In this document: one piece after another, positions 14,351 through 24,435 of the stretch
How positions within the stretch are numbered: position 1 is the stretch's first letter
How the letters are laid out: each line of letters begins with the position of its first letter
Assembly (NCBI RefSeq): GCF_000166335.1
Contig: NC_014657.1
Span: forward strand, 124,001-188,000
Length of the DNA stretch: 64,000 bases
Source of the DNA: Caldicellulosiruptor owensensis OL
GTDB taxonomy: Bacteria; Bacillota; Thermoanaerobacteria; Caldicellulosiruptorales; Caldicellulosiruptoraceae
Direction: 5' to 3'
Program-made: the position numbers and the translations under genes
The notes under the pieces: generated by a model
The model's input: the letters and a program-made list of their open reading frames with translations, nothing else
Databases searched by the model: none
What the model was told of the DNA's origin: nothing

Positions 14351-17206
14351 TTGAAAAGATATTTAAAAACGCTAAAAGTATCAGGTGCAATTGTTTCTCT
14401 TATTACTATATTCCTTCTTTTACAGAATGTAGTATTCAGCTCTGAAAGTATTCCAACTCTTCAGGAATATTTAAAGAAAATAGGAAATGCTGCAAGACCT
14501 CAAAAGACAGTAGTAGTTGATGCAGTAAACTATACAGCTTCTGAGAATGCCTCTCTTAGAAAAGCGGAAGAATTTAAAGGTCGAAAGAATGTCTTATTGT
14601 GGGAAAAAGATGGTGGTTGGGTTGAATGGAAGGTACATATCTCTGAAGCAGGTCTTTATAACATGGCTCTTGACTATTATCCTTTACCAGGAAAAGGGTT
14701 GGGGATAGAACTTGCTGTTATGATTGATGGAAAAATTCCATATAAAGAAGCACGAAAAGTGACGTTTAATAGAGTATGGAAAGATACAACAGGGATAAGG
14801 AAGGATAAAAAAGACAATGATTTGCGTCCTAAATGTGAAGAAGAGCCGATGTGGCAACAAGCAGATTTTATAGATACAGAAGGATTTTATAACAGGTCTT
14901 TGCCTTTTTATTTTACTGAAGGTGAGCACACAATAAGAATAGTAAGCATAAGAGAGCCTTTTGCGTTAAAACAGCTGGTTATTTATAATCCGGAACAATT
15001 GCCATCTTATGATGAATACATAAAAAGTAATAGTTCAAATGGAAAGGTTTCAAAAAAGGTTATAGTCAAGGTACAAGGCGAAAAACCTTACTTAAAATCA
15101 GATCCTATTTTATATCCTACATATGATAGAACAGATCCTGCTACAGAACCTTACCATGTATCTAAGATTAGATTAAACACAATAGGTCAGTGGAACTGGC
15201 GATATCCGGGGATGTGGATTAGCTGGAAGGTCGAAGTTCCAGAGGACGGTTATTATAAAATAGCAATTAAAGTGCGTCAGAATTTTGTTCGTGGTTTATC
15301 TGTTCACAGAAAGCTTTATATCGATGGAAAAATTCCTTTTAAAGAAGCAGAAGATATTGAGTTTCCATACAGTATAAGGTGGTATATTAAAACTATAGGG
15401 GAGAAAAACAAACCCTATTTGGTTTACCTTACAAAAGGTGTTCATGAAATAAAATTAGAAGCTACTTTGGGTTCGTTTACAGAACTACTCAGCAGAGTTG
15501 AAACAACAGCAATAGGATTAAATGATATTTATAGAAAAATTATTATGATAACAGGAGCATCCCCTGATTTATACAGAGATTATTTCCTTGAAGAGCAGAT
15601 ACCTGGGCTTGTAAAGACACTTTTAAAATATGCAGGTGAACTTGAAGAAGAGGCGGCATTATTTGAAAAATTGGCAGGACAGAAAGGCGGAGAAGCTGAA
15701 TTTTTAAGAAGAGTGGCATTACAGCTAAGAAGTATGGCTGAGGATACAGATACTATTCCGGCAAGAATTTCGAATTTCAGAGATAATTTGAGCGGGCTGT
15801 CATCGTGGCTTGCTTACAGAAGAGACCAACCTTTAGAAATTGATTATATACTTGTGGCATCTCCTGATGCTGAGCTTCCATCGCCGACAGCTTCAATTGC
15901 AAGTAAATTTGTAAATTCATTGAAGTCATTTATTTACTCGTTTATTGAGGATTACAACAATATCGGAGAGGTATATGAGGGTCAAAAGGTTATAAAACTC
16001 TGGGTTGGCGGGGGAAGAGATCAGGCGCAAATTATCCGTGATTTGATAAATGATTCATTTACCCCTCAGACGGGTATTAAAGTTAATGTAAGTTTGGTTC
16101 AAGCGGGCTTAATTGAAGCGATACTTGCCGGTAAAGGACCTGATGTAGTTTTAACTGTTTCGAGGGGACAGCCGGTTAACCTGGCTGCACGTGGTGCTCT
16201 TGTTGATTTGAGTAAGTTCAAAGACTTTGATGAGGTAAAGAAAAGATTTGCACCAACAGCGCTTGTACCATATACATACAACGGGGGAGTTTATGGTCTG
16301 CCGGTTACTCAAGATTTTTATATGCTGTTTTATAGAAAGGATATTTTGAAAGAATTGAACATAGATGTACCTCAAACATGGGATGATATGTACAGAGTAA
16401 TTGCGAAACTACAGAGATACAATCTTCAGGTAGGATTGCCATATCAAAGAATAGATGCATTGGAAGCTATTGACGCAGGACTTGGTGCAAGAAACTTATT
16501 CCCGACTTTGCTTTTGCAGTTTGGAGGTAGTTTTTATGATAAAACGAAAACTCGAACACTTTTAGACAGACCTGAAGCTGTTGCGGCGTTCAAAACGTGG
16601 ACAGATTTTTATACAAAGTATAATCTTCCGCTCATTTACGATTTTTATAACAGATTCAGAACAGGTGAGATGCCTATTGGAATAGCTCCTTATACAACTT
16701 ATAATCTTTTAGCTACAGCAGCACCTGAGATAAGAAACGAATGGGCAATGGCACCGATTCCAGGAGTTAAAAAAGCAAATGGGGAGATAGACCGTTCAAC
16801 AGGTGCTTCTGGTACCGCGTGTATTATACTAAAGAAGAGCAAAAATAAAGAAGCTTGCTGGGAGTTTTTAAAGTGGTGGACTTCTGATGAAACTCAAATG
16901 CAGTTTGGAAAAGAACTTGAAATGCTTATGGGAACAGCGGCAAGGTATAACACAGCAAACCTGAAAGCTTTCCAGAGACTTCCGTGGAATAAAGAAGAGC
17001 TTGAGAGTTTAGAGGCCCAGTGGAAATATGTAAAGGAAATAGAAGAAGTGCCCGGCAGTTATTACATTACAAGGAGTATTGATAGTGCATTTTCGGCAGT
17101 TGTTTATCAAGGTATAAATCCAAGAGAAAGTCTGTGGAAGTATACAAAAGAGATTAACGATGAGCTTGAAAGAAAGAGAATTGAGCTCAGTACGTACAAC
17201 AAGTAA
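14351..17206 (+). CDS. Extended family-1 extracellular solute-binding protein with N-terminal beta-sandwich modules
   Basis: About 951 residues, roughly twice the usual binding-protein size. The order is: signal peptide (about 1-31); two similar modules at about 50-215 and 235-400 that look like carbohydrate-binding beta-sandwiches (each has a W-x-SWKV/WVEWKV strand, a DGKIPxKEA loop and a late GxHxI strand); a helical linker (about 400-480); and a classical family-1 sugar-binding domain (about 545-940, with TQDFYMLFYRKD and the WEFLKWWTS signature). It should capture oligosaccharides for the permeases that follow. There is no lipobox Cys. The start is TTG 14351, 9 bases after AAGGGG. The duplicated N-terminal modules are inferred by eye. 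Confidence 0.85.
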   Translation: MKRYLKTLKVSGAIVSLITIFLLLQNVVFSSESIPTLQEYLKKIGNAARPQKTVVVDAVNYTASENASLRKAEEFKGRKNVLLWEKDGGWVEWKVHISEAGLYNMALDYYPLPGKGLGIELAVMIDGKIPYKEARKVTFNRVWKDTTGIRKDKKDNDLRPKCEEEPMWQQADFIDTEGFYNRSLPFYFTEGEHTIRIVSIREPFALKQLVIYNPEQLPSYDEYIKSNSSNGKVSKKVIVKVQGEKPYLKSDPILYPTYDRTDPATEPYHVSKIRLNTIGQWNWRYPGMWISWKVEVPEDGYYKIAIKVRQNFVRGLSVHRKLYIDGKIPFKEAEDIEFPYSIRWYIKTIGEKNKPYLVYLTKGVHEIKLEATLGSFTELLSRVETTAIGLNDIYRKIIMITGASPDLYRDYFLEEQIPGLVKTLLKYAGELEEEAALFEKLAGQKGGEAEFLRRVALQLRSMAEDTDTIPARISNFRDNLSGLSSWLAYRRDQPLEIDYILVASPDAELPSPTASIASKFVNSLKSFIYSFIEDYNNIGEVYEGQKVIKLWVGGGRDQAQIIRDLINDSFTPQTGIKVNVSLVQAGLIEAILAGKGPDVVLTVSRGQPVNLAARGALVDLSKFKDFDEVKKRFAPTALVPYTYNGGVYGLPVTQDFYMLFYRKDILKELNIDVPQTWDDMYRVIAKLQRYNLQVGLPYQRIDALEAIDAGLGARNLFPTLLLQFGGSFYDKTKTRTLLDRPEAVAAFKTWTDFYTKYNLPLIYDFYNRFRTGEMPIGIAPYTTYNLLATAAPEIRNEWAMAPIPGVKKANGEIDRSTGASGTACIILKKSKNKEACWEFLKWWTSDETQMQFGKELEMLMGTAARYNTANLKAFQRLPWNKEELESLEAQWKYVKEIEEVPGSYYITRSIDSAFSAVVYQGINPRESLWKYTKEINDELERKRIELSTYNK

Positions 17207-17259
17207 AGAAGAGGTTAGGTTATCTTTCTTTACAAATCCAGGAAGGGAGATAGTTCAAA

Positions 17260-18153
17260 ATGGGTTTAGTTGAAGATATAAAAAGGAATAAGGCAAGTTA
17301 TTTAATGATTGCGCCTTACATGATTCTTTTTACCATATTTACGCTGATACCGGTTATTAGCTCAATATTCTTAAGTTTTACTAATTACAACATGTTACAG
17401 CCGCCCAAATGGGTTGGCTGGTCAAATTACATAAGATTATTTCTCAACGACAAGATATTCTTAAAGGTATTAAGAAATACATTGATATTTGCGTTTTTGA
17501 CAGGACCTCTTAGCTATTTTATGTCATTTTTCCTTGCGTGGTTTATAAGTGAATTTAATCCCAAGCTGAGAGCATTTTTGACTTTGGTGTTTTACTCACC
17601 ATCACTTGCAGGAAATGTGTTTTTCATATGGTCGTTTATATTCAGCGGCGATGTGTACGGGTTGATTAATGGATGGGCAATGAGACTTGGTTTGATAGAT
17701 GAACCAATTAACTGGTTACAGGATCCGAACTACATTTTGTGGGTAATTATAATAGTTCAACTTTGGTTGAGTATGGGTGCTGGTTTTTTGGCTTTTGTTG
17801 CAGGGTTTCAAAACCTTGACAGAGAACTGTTTGAGGCAGGAGCAATTGATGGGATAAAAAATAGATTTCAGGAACTCTTTTATATAACCATTCCGCAGAT
17901 GGCACCACAGCTTTTATTTGGTGCAGTAATGCAGATAGGTGCATCGTTTGGTGTGAGTACAGTAGTAATGGCTCTTGGAGGGCTTCCAACAAGAGAATAC
18001 AGCGCTGATACTGTTGTGACATATCTTATTGACTACGGAACTGTGAGATTTGAAATGGGTTATGCATCGGCAATTGCAGTAATTCTCTTTATAGCTATGC
18101 TTTTGACAAACAAGGTTATTACCTCAATTTTAAGAAGGTATTCTCTTGATTAA
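17260..18153 (+). CDS. Sugar ABC transporter permease, MalF-type
   Basis: A 297-residue inner-membrane protein with six predicted helices and the permease EAA loop (ELFEAGAIDGIKNRFQELFYITIPQM) that docks the ATPase. It follows the binding-protein gene by 53 bases, with a GGGAG site before the ATG, and precedes a MalG-type partner. Together they form the channel of a carbohydrate uptake transporter (CUT1) system. Confidence 0.93.
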   Translation: MGLVEDIKRNKASYLMIAPYMILFTIFTLIPVISSIFLSFTNYNMLQPPKWVGWSNYIRLFLNDKIFLKVLRNTLIFAFLTGPLSYFMSFFLAWFISEFNPKLRAFLTLVFYSPSLAGNVFFIWSFIFSGDVYGLINGWAMRLGLIDEPINWLQDPNYILWVIIIVQLWLSMGAGFLAFVAGFQNLDRELFEAGAIDGIKNRFQELFYITIPQMAPQLLFGAVMQIGASFGVSTVVMALGGLPTREYSADTVVTYLIDYGTVRFEMGYASAIAVILFIAMLLTNKVITSILRRYSLD

Positions 18154-18186
18154 GGTAAAAATTACAAATAAAGTAGGTGATTTAAA

Positions 18187-19050
18187 TTGGGAAAGAGAGC
18201 AACTATATCGTGGAAAAAACCAAATAGGAGTGTTGGAGGCAATATAGTTATATTTGCGATACTAATTATTTTGGGCGTATTTACAGCACTGCCGCTTATT
18301 TATACCATAGTAAATGCATTTAAACCATTTGATGAGATATTTATATTTCCTCCGAGGCTTTATGTTAGGCGACCAACACTTGATAACTTTGTTTTGCTGT
18401 TTCAACTTGCAACAAACATGTGGGTACCGTTTTCAAGATACGTTTTTAACAGTTTGTTTATATGTGTAGTTGGGACAATAGGACATATTTTGATAGCTTC
18501 ACTTGCTGCTTATCCCCTTGCTAAGCATCAGTTTGCTGCAAAAAGGATAATAAACGAAATAATTGTTCTTGCACTGCTTTTTACACCCCAGGTTACCTAT
18601 ATTCCGCTTTACATAATAATGTCGAATTTAAAGCTTATTGACACTTATGGTGCTTTGATTTTTCCGGCTTGGCAGATGACGCTGGGGCTTTTCCTTATGA
18701 GACAGTTTATGACACAGATTCCTGATGCGCTTTTAGAGGCTGCAAAAATTGACGGTGCGCATGAACTGGGAATTTGGTGGAGAATTGTAATGCCAAATGT
18801 AAAACCTGCATGGTTAACATTAATGATTCTTTCATTTCAGCAACTTTGGAACCAGACAGGAGGTTCATTTATATTCAGTGAAAGTCTCAAGCCATTACCA
18901 ACGCTTATGTCTCAGATAGCAGCGGCTGGTATTGCCAGAGCCGGAGTTGGTGCAGCAGTTGCACTTGTTCTGATGATACCTCCGATAATACTTTTCATAA
19001 TCTCACAGAGCAGTGTAATGGAGACAATGGTGAATGCAGGTATTAAGTAA
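18187..19050 (+). CDS. Sugar ABC transporter permease, MalG-type
   Basis: A 287-residue inner-membrane protein with six helices and an EAA loop (ALLEAAKIDGAHELGIWWRIVMPNVKP). It starts at TTG 18187, 6 bases after AGGTGA. The N-terminus carries a short basic stretch before the first helix, as in other MalG-type subunits. It pairs with the MalF-type gene just upstream. No ATPase gene follows, which is common for CUT1 systems sharing an MsmK-type ATPase. Confidence 0.93.
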   Translation: MGKRATISWKKPNRSVGGNIVIFAILIILGVFTALPLIYTIVNAFKPFDEIFIFPPRLYVRRPTLDNFVLLFQLATNMWVPFSRYVFNSLFICVVGTIGHILIASLAAYPLAKHQFAAKRIINEIIVLALLFTPQVTYIPLYIIMSNLKLIDTYGALIFPAWQMTLGLFLMRQFMTQIPDALLEAAKIDGAHELGIWWRIVMPNVKPAWLTLMILSFQQLWNQTGGSFIFSESLKPLPTLMSQIAAAGIARAGVGAAVALVLMIPPIILFIISQSSVMETMVNAGIK

Positions 19051-19095
19051 TTTTGAAGTATTTTCTAAACAATTATGAAAGCAAAGGTGATGGTA

Positions 19096-21225
19096 GTGAA
19101 GGATTATGTTAAAATAACACGAAAAGGAATAGTCCAGTTCTTATTGTTAACTTTATTTCTGCAGATATTTTTAGGTGTAAAGGCTTATGCTTATATTATT
19201 GAGGACATGAAAGAAGTTCCTTACTATCAATACAACTACGATGTCTATATGAATGAAATTCCAAGTGCTGCTGGTTATTATCCTATAAATGCTATTAAAG
19301 GTGAAGATATTGGAGTTGGAGCTTTTAAAAACCCTACAGATATATATGTTGATTCGAAGAACGATGTCTATATTATGGACAGTGGCAATAAGAGAATAGT
19401 TATATGTGATATGAATTTTAATTTGAAAAAAATAATAAATAGATTTTTCTATGGAAACGAAAATATACAATTAATTGAACCCGAGGGGATATATGTTGAC
19501 AAAAATGGATTGATCTACATATGTGATAAAGGTTCAAAACAGGTATATATAATAGATCAAAATGGTAAAATCGTAAGAACTATAACAAAACCAGTATCAG
19601 ATTTAAAAGCGGCTCAAAAGGACTTTGTACCATTTAAAGTTGCAGTAGACAATGCAGGTGTTATATATGTTCTTTCATTGGGAAGTTATGAGGGTGCATA
19701 TATGTTCGATCAAAATGGCACTTTTCTCGGATTTTATGGAAGTAACAAAGTTGTTGTTACATGGCAGTTATTAGTTGATAGGTTTTGGAAGAGCATATTG
19801 AGTAAAGAACAGAAATCCTCTATGGTCCGATATTTGCCTACTGAATGCACGAGCATTGATTTTGGCATGGATGGCTTCATATATACCTGTTCTAATATTT
19901 CTGATGTTAGTCAGGGTGAAATAAGAAAGCTGAACTATCAAGGCGATAATATACTGTGGTACAAAAAAATAGGACAAACAAGAGATTTTGGTGATATTCC
20001 CAAATATTATGGCAAAAAATTAGAGGATACTTACTTCATAGATATTGATGTAACAAAGGAAGGTTTTATAAATGCTCTTGACTATGAAAGAGGAAGAATA
20101 TTTCAATATGATCAAAATTCAAATTTACTATTTATATGCGGTGGCAAAGGAGACCAAATAGGAACATTTAGAGATCCGGTAGCTGTAGATAGCATAAATA
20201 ATACTCTTCTTGTACTTGATAAACTTAAAGGAACTATAACTGTTTTTGAAGAAACAAAACTTGGGAAATTAGTGCATGAAGCAACTATACTTTACAATGA
20301 AGGTAAATATGATGAAGCAAAAAGTCTATGGGAACAGGTTCATAAGATGGATTTTAACTTTGCGCTTGCCCAGGTAGGATTGGGTAAGGCTCTTTTAAGA
20401 ATGAATAAATATGAAGATGCAATGTATTATTTTAGGCTTGCTAATGATAAAGATGATTATTCGGAAGCTAAGGAAAATTTAAGAAATGAATTCTTAAAAA
20501 GAAATTTTGGCATTATTGCGACACTGTTCATAGTTTTCATCATAGGGATTTACATAATCGTAAAAAAGTTTAAAAAACAGGTAACAGCTGAAGAGATATT
20601 AACAAAAAAGATTAGCAAATATAAGTTTCCAATTCATACAATGTTGCATCCCTTTAGAGGATTTGAAGAGCTGAAAGAAGAGAGAAAAGGTTCAATTTGG
20701 CTTTCACTGCTGATAATCTTTCTATTCTTTATTATTTCGGTAATAAATAGACAATACACAGGATTTATATTTAATCCATATAGACAAGACAAAATTAATA
20801 TATTATCTCTATTTTCTAGTACGGTTGGAATATTCTTTTTCTGGGTTCTTTCAAACTGGATGGTAACCACCTTAATGGAGGGTGAGGGTAAGTTTGATGA
20901 AGTTTGGATATTCTCGGCATATGCTTTATTACCATATATTATCTGTACTATAATTGCTGTAATCATGAGTCAATTCATGATAGCTGATGAAGCAATGTTT
21001 ATTAACTTAGTCAGAATGATTGGTACACTATGGGCAACTTTATGCATGTTTAATGCGACAAAGGCAGTTCATCAATTTTCAGGTGGTAAAACTGTGGCTG
21101 CTATGATTGTCAGTGTTATAGGAGTTGGAATTATATTGTTCATAATAGTTCTTATGCTAACACTATTTGGACAGTTAATTGATTTTGTTATTAACATTTA
21201 TAATGAACTCTTGCTTAGAATGTAG
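19096..21225 (+). CDS. NHL-repeat / TPR / Yip1-domain membrane protein
   Basis: About 709 residues with an unusual build. A signal peptide ends near AYA. An outside domain of NHL beta-propeller repeats follows (NPTDIYVDSKNDVYIMDSGN, PEGIYVDKNGLIYICDKG, DPVAVDSINNTLLVLDK), to about residue 400. Next is a TPR-like helical pair (YNEGKYDEAKSLWEQVHK, ALAQVGLGKALLRMNKYEDA). After one membrane helix (about 480-500) comes a cytosolic linker and a C-terminal Yip1-type domain with five helices. It could sense or tether extracellular carbohydrate or a partner protein near the transporter; no enzyme motif is visible. Start: GTG 19096 has AAAGGTG at good spacing; ATG 19075 is the alternative. Confidence 0.8.
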   Translation: MKDYVKITRKGIVQFLLLTLFLQIFLGVKAYAYIIEDMKEVPYYQYNYDVYMNEIPSAAGYYPINAIKGEDIGVGAFKNPTDIYVDSKNDVYIMDSGNKRIVICDMNFNLKKIINRFFYGNENIQLIEPEGIYVDKNGLIYICDKGSKQVYIIDQNGKIVRTITKPVSDLKAAQKDFVPFKVAVDNAGVIYVLSLGSYEGAYMFDQNGTFLGFYGSNKVVVTWQLLVDRFWKSILSKEQKSSMVRYLPTECTSIDFGMDGFIYTCSNISDVSQGEIRKLNYQGDNILWYKKIGQTRDFGDIPKYYGKKLEDTYFIDIDVTKEGFINALDYERGRIFQYDQNSNLLFICGGKGDQIGTFRDPVAVDSINNTLLVLDKLKGTITVFEETKLGKLVHEATILYNEGKYDEAKSLWEQVHKMDFNFALAQVGLGKALLRMNKYEDAMYYFRLANDKDDYSEAKENLRNEFLKRNFGIIATLFIVFIIGIYIIVKKFKKQVTAEEILTKKISKYKFPIHTMLHPFRGFEELKEERKGSIWLSLLIIFLFFIISVINRQYTGFIFNPYRQDKINILSLFSSTVGIFFFWVLSNWMVTTLMEGEGKFDEVWIFSAYALLPYIICTIIAVIMSQFMIADEAMFINLVRMIGTLWATLCMFNATKAVHQFSGGKTVAAMIVSVIGVGIILFIIVLMLTLFGQLIDFVINIYNELLLRM

Positions 21226-21253
21226 TTTTGCATTTAGAAGGAGGCAATTTAAA

Positions 21254-23458
21254 TTGATTAATAGTAAATTTTCTAAAAAAACATTGATTTGTGTTTTGGT
21301 TTTGGTCATTATGTTATATCAAGTAATTGCAACTGTCCCTTGTTATAGTGATGATATTTCATATACCAAAATCGCCGAGAATCAGAGATTTGTGTTATAT
21401 GTAAACCAAAAATATGGATATATTAAATTATACGACAAACTTTCAAAAGCTACGTGGTTCAGCAATCCGGAAAACTGGCGAGAGGATCCTGTTGCTGCAG
21501 GAAGTATGAGGACACAACTTGCATCTCAGCTTGTAATAAAATATGCATATATGGAATCATACTCAATACAAACAGCAAATAGCTATGCTGGTTCAGCCGT
21601 TAAAAAGGGTTTAAAAATTCAGAAGATAAAAAACGGATATATAGCAAGATATTGGTTTAAGAAAGAAGGATTTGAAATACCAGTCGAGGTAACATTGAAT
21701 AAGGATTATTTGAATGTAAGTATTCTTGTAAACAAAATAAAAGAAACGAAAACGGAAAAATATAGACTTGTGTCAATTCAACTGTTACCGTTTTTTGGAG
21801 CTGGAAGTATTAATGATAAAGGTTATATAGTAGTTCCTGACGGTTGCGGTGCTGTTATTAACTTTAATAATAGAAAAGGCAATGAAGAATACAGTCAGAG
21901 GGTATATGGTCCTGATTATGCATTGGTACGTGAACCAAATGTGTATGTGACTCAATATGCAAGGCTTCCTGTATATGGTATAAAAAAGAATAATGTTGCG
22001 ATATTAGCAATTGCAACGAAGGGTGATTCAAAAGCCATTGTAAATGCTTATACAAGTGGTTCAAGGAACAGCTATAATCAGGCATATTTTGAATTTATCA
22101 TTCGAGAGCAAGACAATTTAACTTTTAGAGAAAAACAGTGGAATGAAAGATCATTTAATGTGTTCGAAGAGAGAATACCTATATACGATAAATACTCAGT
22201 AAGATATTATTTTTTGACACCGGAAAAATCTGACTATGTGGCAATGGCTGAAAAATACAGAGAATATTTAGTTGAAGAAAAAGGAATGAGAAGGGTAAAT
22301 CAAAATAAGTCACCTGTATATCTTGAATTTTACGGAGCAGTTAAAAAAATAAAGTATATTGTGGGGCTGCCAAGAAATGTAACTATACCGTTAACTACAT
22401 TTAAAGATGCGGAAGAGATTGTCAAACAGTTAAAGAACATGGGTATAAATGATATTGTTATAAAATTTACAGGATGGTACCAGAATGGTGTATATTACAA
22501 CATGCCACTTTCATTAAAACCTGAAAAAGTTCTTGGAGGTAGTAGTAGTCTTAAAAAAATGTTAAATAACTTTAAGAAGATTGGTGTAAAAACATATTTT
22601 GACATTGATTTTATAACTTTTAGAAAAGGTTCGTTGTTTTATCCGGTTAATAGCGTAGCGACAAAATCAATGAAGAAAACACCTGCAAAGTTGATAAGAT
22701 ACTCTCCTGCAACGTGTTATGCTGATGAAGACTATCCAGTTTTGTTTGCAGCGTCACCTGTTTATGTAGAAAGATTTGTTGATAAATTTTTAAAGCTTGA
22801 AGAAAGCAATATTGATTCAATATCGATTTCCTCGTTATCACGACTACTTTATTCTGATTTTGGTTCCAAAAAAATAAATAGGTTAAAAACAGAGGAAATC
22901 TTTGAAAGTACCATAAAAGGACTCCAAAGAAAATACAAAAATATTCTTCTTACAGAGCCTAATATGTATTTAGTTACAAACGGTACAGAAATTGTTGATG
23001 TACCGATACAGAGCAGCAAGTATGCTATTGAAGACTATGAGATACCTTTTTATCAAATGGTATTGAGGGGTTATATTCCATATAGTACACCCTCTATAAA
23101 TTATTACACAGCTGATTGGCTATGGAAATTAAAAGTACTTGAAACAGGTTCATATATAAAATACACTTGGACTGCAAGAAATGAAGATGAACTAAAGGAA
23201 ACGCTATGTGATTACTTATACTCGTCAAATTATAGGCTGTGGTTGAACGATACAGAAAAGATTTATAGAGAGATATATCCAGTATTAAATCTTATAAGAG
23301 GTAAAAAATTTAAATCACATATGCTTATTCGGAACGGAGTTGTAAAAGTTGAGTATGAAGGAGGAACACAGATATTACTAAACTATACTGAGAAAGCTCA
23401 AAATATTGACGGGGTTATAGTTGAAGGTAGGAATTTCAAAGTTATAAGCAAGAGGTGA
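21254..23458 (+). CDS. DUF5696-family exported protein
   Basis: About 734 residues with an N-terminal signal/anchor helix (about 10-30). I recognise the DUF5696 family, found in Firmicutes beside sugar ABC transporter and YIP1 genes. The first half is beta-rich (VPDGCGAVINFNNRK). The second half resembles a TIM-barrel glycosidase fold (VYLEFYGAV, FKDAEEIVKQLKNMGINDIVIKFTGWYQNG, VKTYFDIDF), with acidic residues at strand ends such as TEPNMY. A glycoside-active role is an inference; no assigned GH signature is visible. The start TTG 21254 follows GGAGG. It overlaps the next permease gene's ribosome site, so it is coupled to it. Confidence 0.8.
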   Translation: MINSKFSKKTLICVLVLVIMLYQVIATVPCYSDDISYTKIAENQRFVLYVNQKYGYIKLYDKLSKATWFSNPENWREDPVAAGSMRTQLASQLVIKYAYMESYSIQTANSYAGSAVKKGLKIQKIKNGYIARYWFKKEGFEIPVEVTLNKDYLNVSILVNKIKETKTEKYRLVSIQLLPFFGAGSINDKGYIVVPDGCGAVINFNNRKGNEEYSQRVYGPDYALVREPNVYVTQYARLPVYGIKKNNVAILAIATKGDSKAIVNAYTSGSRNSYNQAYFEFIIREQDNLTFREKQWNERSFNVFEERIPIYDKYSVRYYFLTPEKSDYVAMAEKYREYLVEEKGMRRVNQNKSPVYLEFYGAVKKIKYIVGLPRNVTIPLTTFKDAEEIVKQLKNMGINDIVIKFTGWYQNGVYYNMPLSLKPEKVLGGSSSLKKMLNNFKKIGVKTYFDIDFITFRKGSLFYPVNSVATKSMKKTPAKLIRYSPATCYADEDYPVLFAASPVYVERFVDKFLKLEESNIDSISISSLSRLLYSDFGSKKINRLKTEEIFESTIKGLQRKYKNILLTEPNMYLVTNGTEIVDVPIQSSKYAIEDYEIPFYQMVLRGYIPYSTPSINYYTADWLWKLKVLETGSYIKYTWTARNEDELKETLCDYLYSSNYRLWLNDTEKIYREIYPVLNLIRGKKFKSHMLIRNGVVKVEYEGGTQILLNYTEKAQNIDGVIVEGRNFKVISKR

Positions 23459-23463
23459 ATAAA

Positions 23464-24396
23464 ATGAAAAAATTTAGTTTGAACAAATTAAATATTAATA
23501 GAGTGATAGGTAGAAAAAAGTTATCGTTACGAGAAAGAGAAGCTATGTATGGAAGACTATTTATTCTCCCATGGCTAATAGGTCTTGTGGTTTTCTTTAT
23601 AGTACCTTTTATAGATTCAGTATATTACACATTTCAAAAGCTTAGCTTTGGTGACAATGGTCTTGAATTCACATACATTGGATTAGAAAATTATATATAT
23701 GCATTTACAAAGGACCCGGATTATATAAAAAATCTCACATCTTCGATAACAAATATGTTATACGAAGTACCAATTGTTATGGTGTTTAGCATATTTGTAG
23801 CATATCTACTAAAAGACGAGTTTAAAGGTAGAACATATGCAAGAACAATATTCTTCTTCCCTGTCATAATAGCTTCCGGTGTTGTAATCACAGTATTAAA
23901 AGAGAATGTACTTGGCAGTGGTTCTAATATGGTAGGTTCTGCTACTACTATCTTCAGGGCAGAAAATTTAAGAGCTGTGATGATTAATGCAGGAATTCCA
24001 AGATGGTTCAGTATGTATGTTGTAGATGTAGTTAACAAGATATTTGACCTTACATGGAGGTCGGGTGTTCAAATTCTCTTAATACTTGCTGCACTTCACA
24101 ATATTCCAAAAAGCTTCTATGAAGTCGCGATTATAGAAGGGGCAACAGAGTGGGAGAAATTTTGGAAGATAACTTTTCCTATGATTTCACCTACTGTATA
24201 TGTAGCAATAATTTATTCTATAATTGACTATTTCACTGACTATGGTAATCAAGTTATGAGGATGGTTGTTACACAGGCCAATAATGGCAGGTTTGAATAC
24301 AGTAGCACACTTGCGATAGTTTACTTTGTGGTTGTGATGATTATAATTCTGATTGTCAACAGAATTATAGGCAAACGAGTGGTTTATTTAAGTTAA
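23464..24396 (+). CDS. Sugar ABC transporter permease, MalF-type (second system)
   Basis: A permease of about 310 residues with a basic N-terminal tail and six helices. Its EAA loop is SFYEVAIIEGATEWEKFWKITFPMI. An insertion between helices (about residues 155-200, GSGSNMVGSATTIFRAENL) is longer than in the first MalF-type subunit. The start is set at ATG 23464; the upstream GTG is part of the AGAGGTG ribosome site. It partners the MalG-type gene that follows. Confidence 0.92.
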   Translation: MKKFSLNKLNINRVIGRKKLSLREREAMYGRLFILPWLIGLVVFFIVPFIDSVYYTFQKLSFGDNGLEFTYIGLENYIYAFTKDPDYIKNLTSSITNMLYEVPIVMVFSIFVAYLLKDEFKGRTYARTIFFFPVIIASGVVITVLKENVLGSGSNMVGSATTIFRAENLRAVMINAGIPRWFSMYVVDVVNKIFDLTWRSGVQILLILAALHNIPKSFYEVAIIEGATEWEKFWKITFPMISPTVYVAIIYSIIDYFTDYGNQVMRMVVTQANNGRFEYSSTLAIVYFVVVMIIILIVNRIIGKRVVYLS

Positions 24397-24435
24397 AAAA
24401 TTTTACAAATTATTTCAAAAGAGAGGCGAAGAAGA

